From JAUVZL01 sp965603515 (lineage in GTDB: Bacteria; Hydrothermota; Tepidihabitantia; SM23-42), in contig CBFDDH010000019.1 in the NCBI GenBank assembly GCA_965603515.1, forward strand, positions 1 to 48,170: a DNA stretch of 48,170 bases, written 5' to 3'. Position 1 is the stretch's first letter, and each line of letters opens with the position of its first letter. The translations under genes were made by a program, and so were the position numbers. The notes under the pieces were generated by a model that was not told the DNA's origin, searched no databases, and saw nothing but the letters and a program-made list of their open reading frames with translations. Shown here piece after piece: positions 7,478-15,661 of this stretch.

Positions 7478-9952
7478 GTGGGTAAGAAATTTGTACTTAT
7501 TGACGGACATTCAATAATATACCGATCATATTTTGCTTTTGTCAAAAATCCCTTGAAGAACAGTAAAGGCAAAATAACATCCGGTATTTTCGGATTTTTG
7601 AATACTCTGGAAAAAATCAAACAGACTATCGGTTCAGAGTACATTACTCTTGTTTTGGATGCACCAGGTAAGACATTCCGCTATGAAATATACGAAGAGT
7701 ATAAAGCCACTCGACCACCCACACCACCTGATATTCCTTTCCAGGTGGAGAGAGTTAAAGAAATCTGTCAACACCTCGGTATAACCAGTTTCGAAATCGA
7801 AGGCTATGAAGCTGATGATGTTCTGGCAACCCTTGCTGTATCATTACAAAAAAAAGGTAGTGTCTACGTTGTAACATCAGATAAGGACCTATTTCAATTG
7901 GTGAACGACCGTATCTTCATCTATGACGCGTACAAAAATCGCATTCTGGATCGAAGCCAAGTTTTCAAGAAATTCAGGGTGGCGCCCGAACGTATAGCAG
8001 ATTACCTTGCCTTAACCGGCGATGCAAGTGATAATGTCCCTGGCGTCCCTGGTATTGGTCCAAAACGGGCAGTAGAGATCATCAAGAAATACAAGGAATT
8101 CCAGGACGCCGTAGATCAGGATGCAAGAATCCTGCCGCATCGAAAGCAAGCCTTGCTGTCACATCAGCTTGTCGTCTTAAAATACAACGTACCAATGGAG
8201 ATCAAACCATCGGCACTGCGCGTCAAAGAATCTGATATTGAAAAACTCATGCCCATATTGCTGGACCTGGAATTGCACTCGTATATAAAGACCCTTGCTC
8301 AAACTGCAGACTCTGACCTAACGAGTAAGCCCCGCAGGAGGTCTCCCATCCAACCGTGTACACATACCGATGATCTAACCAAGATAAAACCAGTTGAGGT
8401 CATCGGAGTATTCTCAGAGGACGGCGGTGAAATTATTATTTGTACTGATGACCAGACAGTTTTTCAAACTACTTTACATGCAGCAGAAGCTTTACTGCAG
8501 AACGAAAAAATCACCAAAGTTGGTTATAATCTAAAGGATTTCATTAAAAAAACCGCGATCGCACACCCGTTTTTTGACATTAATGTCGCCGCTTGGCTCA
8601 TTGATCCGAACAAACGTTCACAGAAACTTGAAGACCTTGCTTTGCGCCACTTGAATGAATGCACGGCGATGACACCGCTCCACGCTGCAAGACACCTCTA
8701 CAAACTCTATCCAATACTCAAAGAACGATTGAAAAAGCAGTATGATCTATATAGAGAAATCGAAGAACCACTGATCGATGTTCTCTGCAATATGGAAAAA
8801 CGCGGTATCAGAATTGACCTTGATTACTTCGCAGACCTGAGCAAAGAATTCAGCACTGAACTTGCGCATATTGAAAAGAAAATATATCGCCTCGCCAAAA
8901 CACCATTCAACATCAACTCGCCAAAGCAATTAGCCAAAATTCTGTTCGAAGATCTGAAATTAAAACCTGTAAAACGGGGCAAAAGCCACCACTCGACAAG
9001 CATCCGTGTGCTTCAACAACTTAAAGATGTTCATCCCTTGCCTAACGAAATAATCAAATTCCGGTCCTACGCAAAGATAAAATCGACATTCATTGACCCC
9101 ATGATAGTAGCGGCCAAGCACGGTCGAATCCATACGACTTTCAATCAAACCGGCACATCAACTGGTCGACTTTCTTCTTCCAACCCCAATATCCAGAATA
9201 TACCGATACGGACTGATATTGGACGTAGAATCAGAAAAGGGTTTATTGCGAATCCCGGATTTTCCCTTATATCCGCAGATTATTCGCAGATTGAACTAAG
9301 AATCCTTGCCCATATTTCAAATGATCGTAACCTTATCAGCGCATTTGAGCAAGATATAGATATCCACCGTCATACTGCGGCGTTAATCTATGGTCTGTCT
9401 GAAGCTGATATTGATGATAACAAGCGACGTACGGCAAAAGTCGTGAACTATGGCCTAATTTACGGAATGAGTGATTTTGGACTCGTTCAGCGACTTAATA
9501 TCCCGTACGAAGAAGCAAGCCAATTCATCGAATCATACTACAACCTTTATCCTGAAGTAGAAAAGTGGCGCAAAGACACTATCCTCAATACTGAAAACTG
9601 CGGCTATACTGAAACCCTACTGGGACGAACAAGACCCTTACCTGATATCCATTCGAGAAGCCACGGTTTGAGAGAGTTCTCCAAAAGGGCAGCGATCAAC
9701 ACACCCATCCAAGGAACTGCAGCAGACCTCATAAAACTGGCAATGATTGGCGTAGAAAACAGACTCCTTGAGGGAAAATTCAACCATGGCTTGTTACTGT
9801 CGATTCATGACGAATTGGTCTTTGAGATTGAAGATGAGCGCCTTGATGAAGCACAGGCGATCATAAAAGACTGCATGGAGCACGCGCTACCCCTTAATGT
9901 ACCGATAAAGATCGACCTTGGCATAGGTAAGAACTGGGGTGAGGCACATTAA
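7478..9952 (+). CDS. polA: DNA polymerase I
   Basis: 824 residues, close to Taq polymerase in length. Residues 1 to about 290 are the 5'-3' exonuclease/FEN domain (LIDGHSIIYRSYFAF, EADDVLATLA, VTSDKDLFQLV, LTGDASDNVPGVPGIG). The middle domain keeps the fold (VGYNLKDF) but lacks the DxE and late Tyr/Asp residues of an active 3'-5' exonuclease, so proofreading is probably absent. The polymerase domain is complete: motif A with Asp601 (DYSQIELR), motif B RRTAKVVNYGLIYGM with Lys654, and motif C HDELV with Asp778. Tyr658 stands where E. coli and Taq have Phe (F762/F667). The GTG start is set by the LIDGHS alignment and an adjacent leaderless-type promoter. It acts in repair and Okazaki fragment processing. 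Confidence 0.97.
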   Translation: MGKKFVLIDGHSIIYRSYFAFVKNPLKNSKGKITSGIFGFLNTLEKIKQTIGSEYITLVLDAPGKTFRYEIYEEYKATRPPTPPDIPFQVERVKEICQHLGITSFEIEGYEADDVLATLAVSLQKKGSVYVVTSDKDLFQLVNDRIFIYDAYKNRILDRSQVFKKFRVAPERIADYLALTGDASDNVPGVPGIGPKRAVEIIKKYKEFQDAVDQDARILPHRKQALLSHQLVVLKYNVPMEIKPSALRVKESDIEKLMPILLDLELHSYIKTLAQTADSDLTSKPRRRSPIQPCTHTDDLTKIKPVEVIGVFSEDGGEIIICTDDQTVFQTTLHAAEALLQNEKITKVGYNLKDFIKKTAIAHPFFDINVAAWLIDPNKRSQKLEDLALRHLNECTAMTPLHAARHLYKLYPILKERLKKQYDLYREIEEPLIDVLCNMEKRGIRIDLDYFADLSKEFSTELAHIEKKIYRLAKTPFNINSPKQLAKILFEDLKLKPVKRGKSHHSTSIRVLQQLKDVHPLPNEIIKFRSYAKIKSTFIDPMIVAAKHGRIHTTFNQTGTSTGRLSSSNPNIQNIPIRTDIGRRIRKGFIANPGFSLISADYSQIELRILAHISNDRNLISAFEQDIDIHRHTAALIYGLSEADIDDNKRRTAKVVNYGLIYGMSDFGLVQRLNIPYEEASQFIESYYNLYPEVEKWRKDTILNTENCGYTETLLGRTRPLPDIHSRSHGLREFSKRAAINTPIQGTAADLIKLAMIGVENRLLEGKFNHGLLLSIHDELVFEIEDERLDEAQAIIKDCMEHALPLNVPIKIDLGIGKNWGEAH

Positions 9953-9972
9953 CAAAAAATATTTAACGGTTG

Positions 9973-10079
9973 ACCCCGTTAGAAATACACACTAAAGGAC
10001 TCATAGTATATGATGCTGAAATATCTTTATTTACGCTGGTGGGATTTAGTGAAATCTATCTTTGTATTTCTAACGGGGT
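9973..10079. repeat. 107-bp palindromic element between polA and rplM
   Basis: Perfect 16-bp inverted arms at 9973-9988 (ACCCCGTTAGAAATAC) and 10064-10079, with an inner inverted pair CACTAAA (9990-9996) / TTTAGTG (10045-10051). The arms are related to those of the element at 44153-44226 (both begin CCCCGTTA). The right edge runs directly into the TTGACA box of the rplM promoter. Nothing else is visible in the polA-rplM gap. Confidence 0.75.
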
Positions 10080-10106
10080 TGACATTTCTCGGAAAATACC
10101 TATAAT
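10079..10106 (+). promoter_or_regulatory. Promoter of the rplM-frr operon, leaderless type
   Basis: TTGACA (10079-10084), 16-bp spacer, TATAAT (10101-10106), then 8 nt to ATG at 10115. The first T of the -35 box is the last base of the palindromic element. No ribosome-binding site lies before rplM. Confidence 0.75.
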
Positions 10107-10114
10107 AATAGTCT

Positions 10115-10543
10115 ATGAAAACGAGGCTCTTGAAAAAAGAAGAGGTTACGCGAACTTGGTACCTGGTTGACGCTACTGATAAGGTATTAGGGAGACTTGC
10201 TTCAAGGATAGCTCGAATCCTGATCGGTAAGAACAAGGTGCAGTACACACCCCACGTGGACAGTGGTGATTTCGTTGTCATTATCAATGCCGACAAATTC
10301 CACGTTACCGGCAAGAAGAAAAAGGATAAAATATACTATTCTCACTCATTTTTCCCTGGTGGGCTCAAGCAGATCAACCTCGAAGATATGATTAAGAAGC
10401 ACCCAGGGAGAGCAATATACCACGCCGTAAGCGGTATGCTACCCAAGAATCGATTAAGGGCTAAACGGTTGAAAAGATTGAAGGTATATGCTTCTGCTAA
10501 TCACCCTCATGAAGTGCAAGCACCAACGAAGATTGAGCCATGA
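10115..10543 (+). CDS. rplM: 50S ribosomal protein L13
   Basis: 142 residues, normal length. RTWYLVDATDKVLGRLASRI at residues 13-32, VVIINADKFHVTGKK and AVSGMLPKNRLRAKRLKRLKVY followed by HPHEVQ are the classic L13 blocks. L13 is an early-assembly protein of the large subunit. It is the first gene of a cluster with rpsI, rpsB, tsf, pyrH and frr. The ATG lies 8 nt after a perfect TATAAT and has no ribosome-binding site, so the mRNA is predicted to be leaderless; the 12-residue basic N-terminal extension before TWYLVDA is slightly longer than in E. coli. Confidence 0.97.
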   Translation: MKTRLLKKEEVTRTWYLVDATDKVLGRLASRIARILIGKNKVQYTPHVDSGDFVVIINADKFHVTGKKKKDKIYYSHSFFPGGLKQINLEDMIKKHPGRAIYHAVSGMLPKNRLRAKRLKRLKVYASANHPHEVQAPTKIEP

Positions 10544-10573
10544 TCAAAGCTAATTACAAGGAGGAATCACTGA

Positions 10574-10957
10574 ATGGCTGAAATCATAACTGGTTCACGA
10601 AAAAGAGCAAGAGCAAAAGTGATATTGACACCTGGTAGTGGTAGTATTAAGATAAATAGTCGCGATCCCCTGAAATATTTCGGTCGACAGGATCTCGTTG
10701 ATATTGTTCATCTACCGCTTAAAACGGCCGGTGTTACAGGCAGTGTCGATATTAAGGTTAAGGTATTGGGCGGCGGCATATCAGGTCAGGCAGGTGCGAT
10801 TTGCCACGGCATTGCCAAATCACTAATCAAATTCAATCCAGAACTGAGATCACCTTTGAAAAGCGCTGGTCTGTTGAAACGAGACCCACGTGAAAAAGAG
10901 CGGATGAAATACGGTTTAGCAAAAAGAAGAAAGCGCTTCCAATTCTCCAAGCGATAA
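10574..10957 (+). CDS. rpsI: 30S ribosomal protein S9
   Basis: 127 residues. GSRKRARAKVILTPGSGSIK at the N-terminus, the GGGISGQAGAICHGIAKSL block and the invariant C-terminal KRRKRFQFSKR tail, which contacts the P-site tRNA, identify S9. AAGGAGG (10558-10564) precedes the ATG. It follows rplM by 30 bp, the usual rplM-rpsI pairing, and precedes rpsB by 9 bp. Confidence 0.97.
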   Translation: MAEIITGSRKRARAKVILTPGSGSIKINSRDPLKYFGRQDLVDIVHLPLKTAGVTGSVDIKVKVLGGGISGQAGAICHGIAKSLIKFNPELRSPLKSAGLLKRDPREKERMKYGLAKRRKRFQFSKR

Positions 10958-10966
10958 GGGGGTTTT

Positions 10967-11698
10967 TTGGAACTGATTAAAATGGAAGATCTGATAACTG
11001 CAGGTGTACATTTCGGACATCGAACAAAACGCTGGAATCCAAAGATGGGCAAGTACATCTTTGGAAAACGAAACGGTATACATATTATCGATTTACGTAA
11101 AACACAGGAGACATTAAAACGGGCGTACGAAGCTATCGTTCACGTTGCTGAACAAGGCAAAGGCATACTGTTTGTCGGAACCAAAAAACAAGCAAAGGAT
11201 ATAATCAAAGAAGAGGCTATGCGCGGTGGGATATTTCATATTACTGAAAGATGGTTGGGTGGTTTGCTGACAAATTTCGATGTAATAAACCAACGAACCC
11301 ATCGTCTCCGCGAGTTTGAGCAAATGAAAGAAGATGGTCGATGGGCCATGCTAGCGAAAAAAGAGATGTCCAGAAAAGAAAGAGTATACATAAAACTACG
11401 CAAATACCTACATGGGATACAAGAAATGGATCGTCTACCTGGCTTAATATTCATAGTAGATATCAAAAAAGATGTAACTGCAATGAGAGAGGCTAAGCGA
11501 AAGAATATTCCGATTGTTGCTCTCGTTGATACCAATGTTGATCCTACTGATATTATGTATCCAATTCCAGCAAATGATGATTCGATTAGGTCAATAGCTA
11601 TTATAACAAAAATAGTTACGGATGCTGTAATTGAAGGAGGAAAAGGGTTTGAGACCGAAGAGGAAGAGAGGGAGGAGTATGGATCAAGTAAAGGTTAG
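10967..11698 (+). CDS. rpsB: 30S ribosomal protein S2
   Basis: 243 residues. The TTG start at 10967 gives MELIKMEDLITAGVHFGHRT, which lines up with the usual S2 N-terminus, and it follows an AAGGGGG tract at 10957-10963 by 3 nt; the internal ATG at 10982 has no ribosome-binding site. WNPKMGKYIFGKRNGIHIIDL, GTKKQAKDII, RWLGGLLTNF and DTNVDPTDIMYPIPANDDSIRS (shown in part by these blocks) are family hallmarks. S2 joins late to the small subunit and helps recruit S1. The C-terminus is acidic (EEEEREE). It overlaps the tsf start by 20 bp. Confidence 0.96.
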   Translation: MELIKMEDLITAGVHFGHRTKRWNPKMGKYIFGKRNGIHIIDLRKTQETLKRAYEAIVHVAEQGKGILFVGTKKQAKDIIKEEAMRGGIFHITERWLGGLLTNFDVINQRTHRLREFEQMKEDGRWAMLAKKEMSRKERVYIKLRKYLHGIQEMDRLPGLIFIVDIKKDVTAMREAKRKNIPIVALVDTNVDPTDIMYPIPANDDSIRSIAIITKIVTDAVIEGGKGFETEEEEREEYGSSKG

Positions 11699-12266
11699 AG
11701 ATCTGAGAGCGAGAACCGGTGCCGGTATAGTCGATTGCACGAAAGCTCTTGCTGAAGTCGGTGATGACGTAGAAAAAGCAGTAGATATTCTCAGGAAAAA
11801 AGGCCTAGCCTCAGCCGCCAAAAAGGTCGGTCGCATTACCCAAGAGGGGGTGATTGACGCATACATTCATCCAGGCGACAGACTTGGGGTTCTTCTTGAA
11901 GTCAACTGTGAAACTGACTTTGTAGCCAGAACTCAAGAATTCAGAAGATTCGTGCGCGACATTGCCCTCCAGATTGCTGCCAGCGAACCAATCGCGGTCG
12001 ACCGCAAAGAATTACCCTCTGAAGTCATAGAAAGAGAGAAAGAAATCTATGCAAGCATGGTTAAGGATTCAAAAAAAGCATCTGAGACTATTGAAAAAAT
12101 AGTCAAGGGCAAACTGGAGAAATTCTATTCGGATGTTTGCCTGTTGGAGCAACCCTTCGTGAAAACTCCTGGAAAAACAGTGAGCGAGTATATCAAAGAA
12201 CAAATAGCGAAGTTCGGTGAAAACATTGTCGTGCGTCGTTTTGTACGTTTTCGCCTGGGTGAATGA
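11679..12266 (+). CDS. tsf: Elongation factor Ts, short form
   Basis: 195 residues, the nucleotide exchange factor for EF-Tu. The N-terminal UBA-like domain (VRDLRARTGAGIVDCTKAL, residues about 5-24) and the ETDFVART motif that contacts EF-Tu are present. The length matches the short Thermus-type EF-Ts (about 196), with a single core subdomain, rather than the 283-residue E. coli form. I chose the ATG at 11679, preceded by GGAGGAG (11671-11677), because it gives the conserved start; the open frame upstream lies inside rpsB. It overlaps rpsB by 20 bp and pyrH by 4 bp (ATGA). Confidence 0.95.
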   Translation: MDQVKVRDLRARTGAGIVDCTKALAEVGDDVEKAVDILRKKGLASAAKKVGRITQEGVIDAYIHPGDRLGVLLEVNCETDFVARTQEFRRFVRDIALQIAASEPIAVDRKELPSEVIEREKEIYASMVKDSKKASETIEKIVKGKLEKFYSDVCLLEQPFVKTPGKTVSEYIKEQIAKFGENIVVRRFVRFRLGE

Positions 12267-13033
12267 AGAAACAACAGATTACACAGAAAAAAAATACAGC
12301 CAGTAGAGATTCACAAAAACCACTGAAATACAAAAGACTAATCCTGAAGATCTCCGGCGAAATACTAGGTGCTGATAAAAATTTATTCCGCCAGCAATCA
12401 TTTGACCATATAACCAAACAGATTATTGATGCAAGTCGCCTGGGAGCAAAAATCGGCGTTGTCATTGGTGGCGGCAATATCATAAGAGGCCGCGAGGCGG
12501 GCTGGTTAAATAAAATTGATGCTGACGTATGCGGCATGCTGGCGACAATTATCAACGGCATTGTCATTCACTCGCAGTTACGAAAACTTGGTGTCTCAGC
12601 CAAGTTGAGTAGTGGATTGGAAGTTCGTGGCGTTGTCAATCGCTGCAATAAATTCGAAGACCTGGATTTCTACGATTCAGGAGGCGTTCTTGTTTTTGTC
12701 GGCGGGACAGGAAACCCCTTATTCACCACGGACACTGCAGCTGCTCTGCGTGCTGCTGAATTCAAAGCAGATATCCTGGTCAAAGCCACCAAGGTAAAAG
12801 GTGTATATTCTGCCGATCCCGAAAAAAACAGTAAAGCAGAATTCTACAAGAGACTAACATTTCAGAAGGCAATTGCAGAAAGGCTAGGCATAATGGATTT
12901 GGCCGCCTTTAATATATGTCGGGAGACCAACATTCCGATTAGTGTCTACAACCTGATGAAATATCCCTTATCCAGGGTGATTAAAGGTGAGGATATCGGC
13001 ACCCTGATAACGAACGGAGTTTTATATGATTGA
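12263..13033 (+). CDS. pyrH: UMP kinase
   Basis: 256 residues of the amino-acid-kinase fold. It phosphorylates UMP to UDP in pyrimidine synthesis. LILKISGEILGAD, VVIGGGNIIRG, GTGNPLFTTDTAAALRAAE and KVKGVYSADPEK are the diagnostic blocks. A basic and polar extension of about 23 residues precedes the KYKRLILKISGE core. Expression is coupled to tsf (ATGA overlap) and to frr (8-bp overlap), the common tsf-pyrH-frr arrangement. Confidence 0.96.
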   Translation: MKKQQITQKKNTASRDSQKPLKYKRLILKISGEILGADKNLFRQQSFDHITKQIIDASRLGAKIGVVIGGGNIIRGREAGWLNKIDADVCGMLATIINGIVIHSQLRKLGVSAKLSSGLEVRGVVNRCNKFEDLDFYDSGGVLVFVGGTGNPLFTTDTAAALRAAEFKADILVKATKVKGVYSADPEKNSKAEFYKRLTFQKAIAERLGIMDLAAFNICRETNIPISVYNLMKYPLSRVIKGEDIGTLITNGVLYD

Positions 13034-13583
13034 AAAAATCAAAGAAAATGCCCGAATAAAAATGGACAAGTCTGAATCGCTTTTAGCACAAGAACTTGCA
13101 AAGATCAGAACGGGAAGGGCTTCGCCTGCGCTTTTGGACGGCATCAAAGTCGATTACTACGGAAGTACGTTACCACTCAACCAGGTCGCTACAGTAAGTA
13201 TTCCAGAACCTCGTTTGATCATTATTCAACCCTGGGACAAGAGCACCCTCGCTGAAATTGAAAAAGCGATCCATAAATCAGCCATCGGTTTAACACCTAA
13301 CAATGATGGCAATGTTATCCGTCTATCAATACCGCAGTTAACTACTGAGCGTCGTGAAGAACTCGTAAAACTCACCCAGAAACTAAGTGAAGACACCAGG
13401 GTTGCGATCCGTAATATCCGGCGAGAGGCGAATACTGAAATAAAAAAGGAAGAAAAGAACAAGAATATTTCCGAGGACGCATTTCACCAGGCACAGGAAG
13501 AGGTACAAAAAATAACCGATGAATTCATAAGAAAAGTCGACGAGACTCTCAAAAAGAAAGAAAAAGAAATAAGAGAAACTTAA
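13026..13583 (+). CDS. frr: Ribosome recycling factor
   Basis: 185 residues, normal for the family. It splits post-termination ribosomes together with EF-G. ELAKIRTGRASPALLDGIKVDYYGS, LNQVATVSIPEPRLIIIQPW (in part), IGLTPNNDGNVIRLSIPQLT and the RREELVKLTQKLSEDTRVAIRNIRRE helix are standard. It is the last gene of the rplM-frr cluster and overlaps pyrH by 8 bp. No strong terminator follows. Confidence 0.96.
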   Translation: MIEKIKENARIKMDKSESLLAQELAKIRTGRASPALLDGIKVDYYGSTLPLNQVATVSIPEPRLIIIQPWDKSTLAEIEKAIHKSAIGLTPNNDGNVIRLSIPQLTTERREELVKLTQKLSEDTRVAIRNIRREANTEIKKEEKNKNISEDAFHQAQEEVQKITDEFIRKVDETLKKKEKEIRET

Positions 13584-13596
13584 TTGAACTACGCGG

Positions 13597-13624
13597 TTGA
13601 GGAAGATTTACAATAAACTATTCT
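13597..13624 (+). promoter_or_regulatory. Possible promoter for the small basic protein
   Basis: TTGAGG (13597-13602), 16-bp spacer, TATTCT (13619-13624). Both boxes are imperfect; the call leans on the 16-bp spacing shared by the clear promoters in the window. Confidence 0.3.
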
Positions 13625-13662
13625 GTTGAAGTTTTTGTCTAAAAATGTGAAAAGGAGGAGAA

Positions 13663-13983
13663 ATGCCCAATCTCTTGAATGAAATAACGAAATGGTTGGA
13701 TGATGTTTCAAAGGTTGTTGGAAAAGAGGCCGGTGATCTAACTCTTAAAGGTCGTTTGAAGGTCGAAATTTTCGAGTTAAACAGAAAGCTCAGAGAATGC
13801 TATAGCGAACTCGGCAATCTGGTTTTCGATGAGGTCTTTGTAAAAAAGAGTAAAACCTGGCAGAGAAAACAGAAGACCCGCAGTCTAATCACGAAAACAA
13901 AGCGCTTACGGACAAACCTGAAGAAGAAAGCACAAGAATACAGGAAAATCGGAAAAAAAGCAAAGAAAAAACGGAAGAAGTAG
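13663..13983 (+). CDS. Small basic coiled-coil protein of unknown function
   Basis: 106 residues. No family is recognised. Residues about 1-60 (LLNEITKWLDDVSKVVGKEA and VEIFELNRKLRECYSELGNL) look like amphipathic helices, and the last 45 residues are extremely Lys/Arg-rich, ending GKKAKKKRKK. The first part faintly resembles small proteins whose helical stretch reads ELGxxVY in other bacteria, but I cannot name it. A strong AAAGGAGGAG ribosome-binding site precedes the ATG, which supports a real gene. The basic tail suggests binding to nucleic acid or acidic membrane. It sits alone between frr and the HtrA protease. Confidence 0.65.
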   Translation: MPNLLNEITKWLDDVSKVVGKEAGDLTLKGRLKVEIFELNRKLRECYSELGNLVFDEVFVKKSKTWQRKQKTRSLITKTKRLRTNLKKKAQEYRKIGKKAKKKRKK

Positions 13984-14111
13984 GCTTCAATCTCTTGCGC
14001 CTACCTTAAACACAACCAACAACTAAATGAATAACGTGTATGATGCCTTTTTCATATAATAAGTAACTAGAGATTGTACTAGTGGAGGGAAAGAGCAACA
14101 AGGAGGCTAAA

Positions 14112-15614
14112 ATGATGAAAAAAATTCCTCTGATAACAGTCGGTATTATTGCTGGTGCTGCTGCGGTTTTTGCATTTCTTTTAGGGATAATTGTTACCAC
14201 CAGTCTGCCGACCATCGCCAGTAGAAGCGAAGCAAGCAATGACTACAACAAACTACCAGTACCACTGATCAATGATGCTGGCGAAAGTCCCTTCACCAAA
14301 ATAGCTGAAATAGTATCCCCCTCAGTCGTCAATATTTCCGCTAAGAAAACTGTCACCAGAGAGGTACCTGGTTTTGAATGGTACTTTGAGGGACCATTTG
14401 ATGATTTCTTCAAAGATTTCTTCAGAGACCCTCCAAAGCGTGAAGGAAAAACTCAGACTCTGGGTTCTGGTTTCATACTCTCAGAAGATGGTTATGTTGT
14501 CACCAATTACCACGTAATAAAAGGTGCCTTAGCCGCTGATATTGAGGTGAAGTTGAACACTAAAAAGGAATTCACAGGCGATAAAGTGAAGATTATCGGT
14601 GTTGATCGACGGACTGATATCGCTTTGCTAAAAATAACAAGCGATGAACGACTACCCTATCTAAAATTTGGTGATTCAGACAAAGTAAAGATTGGTGATT
14701 GGGCGATCGCTGTGGGCAATCCGTTTCATCTTGAAGGTACGGTTACGGTTGGTGTTATCTCAGCAAAAGGAAGAACCAATATCCCACTCCCTGAAGGTCC
14801 GGATTTCCAGAGTTTCCTGCAAACTGATGCTGCAATAAACCCGGGTAATTCAGGAGGTCCGTTAGTCAATATACGGGGTGAAGTCATCGGCATAAATTCA
14901 GCCATTACAACACCAAGTGGTGGTAATGTAGGTATCGGTTTTGCCATCCCAGCAAATCTTGCTAGATTCGTAATAGATGAATTAAGCGCTGAAGGTAAGG
15001 TAACGCGTGGTTACCTCGGTATCTACCTCCAGGAAATCACTGAGGATTTAAAGGAAGCCCTTAACCTCTCTTCTTTAGAAGGTGTTCTGATCAGCGACGT
15101 TATGGACAATACACCAGCGAGCAAAGCAGGTGTAGAAAGTGGTGATGTCGTTATAGAATTCAATGGTAAGAAAGTCGAGGATTTGCAGTCATTCAGGATG
15201 CAAGTCGCATCAACCACGGTTGGCAAGAAGGTAACCATGAAAGTTCTGCGCGATGGCAAGGAAAAAACTCTCAAGGTCAAGATCGGAGAATATCCAGACC
15301 AACTGAGTGACGCCGGGGTCGAAAATGATAAGAAAAGCAAACTTGGTTTGAGAGTAATAAATTTGACCGATGCCCAGGCGCAGCGCTTCAACCTCGACGT
15401 AACAACTGGTGTTGTGGTAATCGACGTAAAACCTGGAACACCAGCTGCAGATGCTGGACTATCAACCGGCGACGTGATCTTAGCCATTGGAAAAACAAGC
15501 ATTACCAATGTCAGTACTTACGAAAAAGCTGTTGCCAAATTAAAAACAGGAAAACCGGTTATTTTTCATATCCAAAGGAAAGAGAGGAAATTATATATCG
15601 CAGTGACACCTTGA
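14112..15614 (+). CDS. HtrA/DegP-type periplasmic serine protease
   Basis: 500 residues. An N-terminal transmembrane or signal segment (residues about 5-33) is followed by a trypsin-like domain with the triad His134 (TNYHVIKGA), Asp169 (RRTDIALLKI) and Ser247 (NPGNSGGPL), then two PDZ domains (about 305-395 and 410-500). This is the standard layout of DegP/DegQ/MucD proteases and chaperones, which degrade misfolded envelope proteins. The ATG at 14112 follows AGGAGG (14101-14106); the in-frame GTG at 14082 lies upstream of that site and is not used. A TATAAT at 14055-14060 could be the -10 box, but the matching -35 is poor. It precedes the sigma factor gene by 47 bp. Confidence 0.94.
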   Translation: MMKKIPLITVGIIAGAAAVFAFLLGIIVTTSLPTIASRSEASNDYNKLPVPLINDAGESPFTKIAEIVSPSVVNISAKKTVTREVPGFEWYFEGPFDDFFKDFFRDPPKREGKTQTLGSGFILSEDGYVVTNYHVIKGALAADIEVKLNTKKEFTGDKVKIIGVDRRTDIALLKITSDERLPYLKFGDSDKVKIGDWAIAVGNPFHLEGTVTVGVISAKGRTNIPLPEGPDFQSFLQTDAAINPGNSGGPLVNIRGEVIGINSAITTPSGGNVGIGFAIPANLARFVIDELSAEGKVTRGYLGIYLQEITEDLKEALNLSSLEGVLISDVMDNTPASKAGVESGDVVIEFNGKKVEDLQSFRMQVASTTVGKKVTMKVLRDGKEKTLKVKIGEYPDQLSDAGVENDKKSKLGLRVINLTDAQAQRFNLDVTTGVVVIDVKPGTPAADAGLSTGDVILAIGKTSITNVSTYEKAVAKLKTGKPVIFHIQRKERKLYIAVTP

Positions 15615-15661
15615 TTAAGTACCCTGCAATTAGGTCGGTTTGGCAACTTTGATGACGGCTC

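Noticed and set aside
9970..10170. Open frame of 66 codons over the polA-rplM gap
   Set aside because: It runs through the palindromic element and the rplM promoter, and its start has no ribosome-binding site.
13979..14003. GTAGGC/GCCTAC hairpin as terminator after the small basic protein
   Set aside because: Only a 6-bp stem with a long loop and no T run follows.
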